Positions 6,387-7,341 of a stretch of DNA of 7,341 bases are shown piece after piece. The position numbers and the translations under genes are program-made. The first letter of the stretch is position 1; each line of letters starts with the position of its first letter. Source of the DNA: Chitinophagaceae bacterium (GTDB lineage: Bacteria > Bacteroidota > Bacteroidia > Chitinophagales > Chitinophagaceae); assembly GCA_947461645.1 (NCBI GenBank), contig CANHMN010000086.1:1-7341 (forward strand), read 5' to 3'. The notes below the pieces were generated by a model. The model worked only from the letters and a program-made list of their open reading frames with translations, was not told the DNA's origin and made no database searches.

Positions 6387-7341
6387 TTAGAATTTGTTGA
6401 TTTTCTTAACCAATGTTTGATTAGCCAATTGAATGGTTACAACATAAGAACCGCTGTTTAAAGTAGATACAGGGATATTCAATGTATTGCTGCCTTCAAT
6501 GATGTTTACAGAGGTATTGAAAACTCTTCTTCCGGCAAGGTCAGTGATAAACAATGTTGCCTTTTCAGCCTTGTCGGCATCAACCAATACTCTCATGTTT
6601 TGAGAAACAGGGTTTGGACTAACAATCATATCTGCAAAAGACAAGTGTTTTACGTTCTTTATTTCGCTGAAGCGGAAGCTGTTGTCATTGTTGATTAATT
6701 TCAAACGATAGTAATTGTTTCCTTTGTTTGGAGTAGCATCAACAAAGCGATAATTTTTAGCCGTACTGCTGTTTCCTGCAGCAGCTACAAATCCGATTTC
6801 GTTGAAATTTCTTCCATCTGTACTGCGCTCAACAATAAATTTGCTTGCGTTTGTTTCCTGACTAGTTACCCATGTTAAGTTGTTAACAGAAGCGGTGCGC
6901 TTAGCATCGAAACTCATCATCGTAACAGGAAGAGCCACGTAAGGGAAAATCTTGATATTGTCTACACCAGAAACATTACCCCACTGACTTACTCCTTCAA
7001 AACCGATCTGAACGGTTTGTCCTCTATAAGAATCAGGAATAGTTACAATTTCTTCTTTCCAATAAGGGATAGCAACATTTTCATATCTTCCAAACCCTTG
7101 TAATCTTGTCCACGTTTGTCCTTTGTCGTTAGAAATCACAACAAATACGCTGTCATCAAAGCTGGAGAAGCTGTTGTCTCTTGTCATAAAGAAGCTAACG
7201 CCTGTTGTATTTGAAGGAAGCAATGAAATACAGTTGCTGTACAAACGACTTACGAAGTCTTGTGTGTTGAGGTCTCCATCACCTTCTTCTGCATCATAAA
7301 GCGCTTCAAACAAGAAATATTTATTGCCATCAATTGGATCA
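6387..7341 (-). CDS. T9SS type A sorting-domain secreted protein, C-terminal part (5' end outside window)
   Basis: The frame is open to the right edge: codons before the TTG at 7313 read 'DPIDGNKYF', so the true start lies outside and 317 residues are visible. Numbering from the TTG, residues ~1-125 look like a jelly-roll/MAM-like beta-sandwich ('VFVVISNDKGQTWTRL', 'GQTVQIGFEG', 'WGNVSGVDNIKIF'), a type often found in secreted Bacteroidota proteases and adhesins. Residues ~128-222 are a fibronectin III-like linker: 'LPVTMMSFDAKR', 'NLTWVTSQETNASKFIVERS', 'NYYRLKLIN'. Residues ~229-308 are a type A T9SS C-terminal sorting domain: 'VSPNPVS', 'ATLFITDLAGRRVF', 'GSNTLNIPVSTLNSGSYVVTI', ending 'LVKKINKF'. 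The protein should be exported by Sec, then crossed through the outer membrane by T9SS and released or anchored. Any catalytic domain would be N-terminal and unseen, so function is unknown. A strong terminator follows. Confidence 0.9.
   Translation of the reverse strand, partial: DPIDGNKYFLFEALYDAEEGDGDLNTQDFVSRLYSNCISLLPSNTTGVSFFMTRDNSFSSFDDSVFVVISNDKGQTWTRLQGFGRYENVAIPYWKEEIVTIPDSYRGQTVQIGFEGVSQWGNVSGVDNIKIFPYVALPVTMMSFDAKRTASVNNLTWVTSQETNASKFIVERSTDGRNFNEIGFVAAAGNSSTAKNYRFVDATPNKGNNYYRLKLINNDNSFRFSEIKNVKHLSFADMIVSPNPVSQNMRVLVDADKAEKATLFITDLAGRRVFNTSVNIIEGSNTLNIPVSTLNSGSYVVTIQLANQTLVKKINKF

Noticed and set aside
1..7341. A defence island, mobile element, CRISPR array or biosynthetic cluster
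   Set aside because: No transposase, integrase, nuclease, helicase, reverse transcriptase, direct-repeat array or biosynthetic enzyme set is visible; every gene belongs to a common housekeeping or envelope family or is a small lone membrane protein.

Overview
The window looks like an ordinary, gene-dense chromosomal segment from a member of the Bacteroidota, probably of the Chitinophagaceae/Sphingobacteriia type. The evidence is two proteins with C-terminal modules typical of type IX secretion (T9SS) cargo, an outer-membrane beta-barrel protein with an '-AQ' signal-peptide end, AT-rich spacers without clear Shine-Dalgarno sequences, and -7 promoter boxes of the Bacteroidota form TAnnTTTG. The family-level placement is inference.

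Layout from left to right. Positions 1-1662 (+) hold the 3' part of a large secreted lamin-tail-domain (LTD) protein that enters from outside the window. It converges, 14 bp apart, on a two-gene minus-strand unit: a PfkB-family sugar/nucleoside kinase (2893-1970) followed 2 bp later by a small membrane protein of unknown function (1967-1677). A 97-bp divergent spacer (2894-2990) separates this from a plus-strand unit of three genes: a YciO/Sua5-type protein (2991-3596), an EamA-type drug/metabolite transporter (3625-4515) and a GNAT acetyltransferase (4508-4975, overlapping the transporter by 8 nt). The GNAT gene overlaps the 3' end of a minus-strand SixA-type histidine phosphatase (5475-4951) by 25 bp. 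Upstream of sixA on the same strand is an outer-membrane beta-barrel protein (6260-5523) with a recognisable -7 box and an inverted repeat next to it. Next come a strong intrinsic terminator (6336-6367) and the 3' part of a second secreted protein with a type A T9SS sorting domain (7341-6387), which runs out of the window.

Together these are mostly unrelated housekeeping and envelope genes: two exported surface or extracellular proteins, one barrel protein, one transporter and several small enzymes. No stretch over 300 bases lacks a gene. I saw no rRNA, tRNA, CRISPR array, insertion sequence, phage gene or defence cassette, and no convincing undescribed multi-gene system. The points most worth a second look are the compact gene junctions, the corrected starts of several genes, the regulatory region in front of the barrel gene, and the repeated LTD architecture of the first protein.
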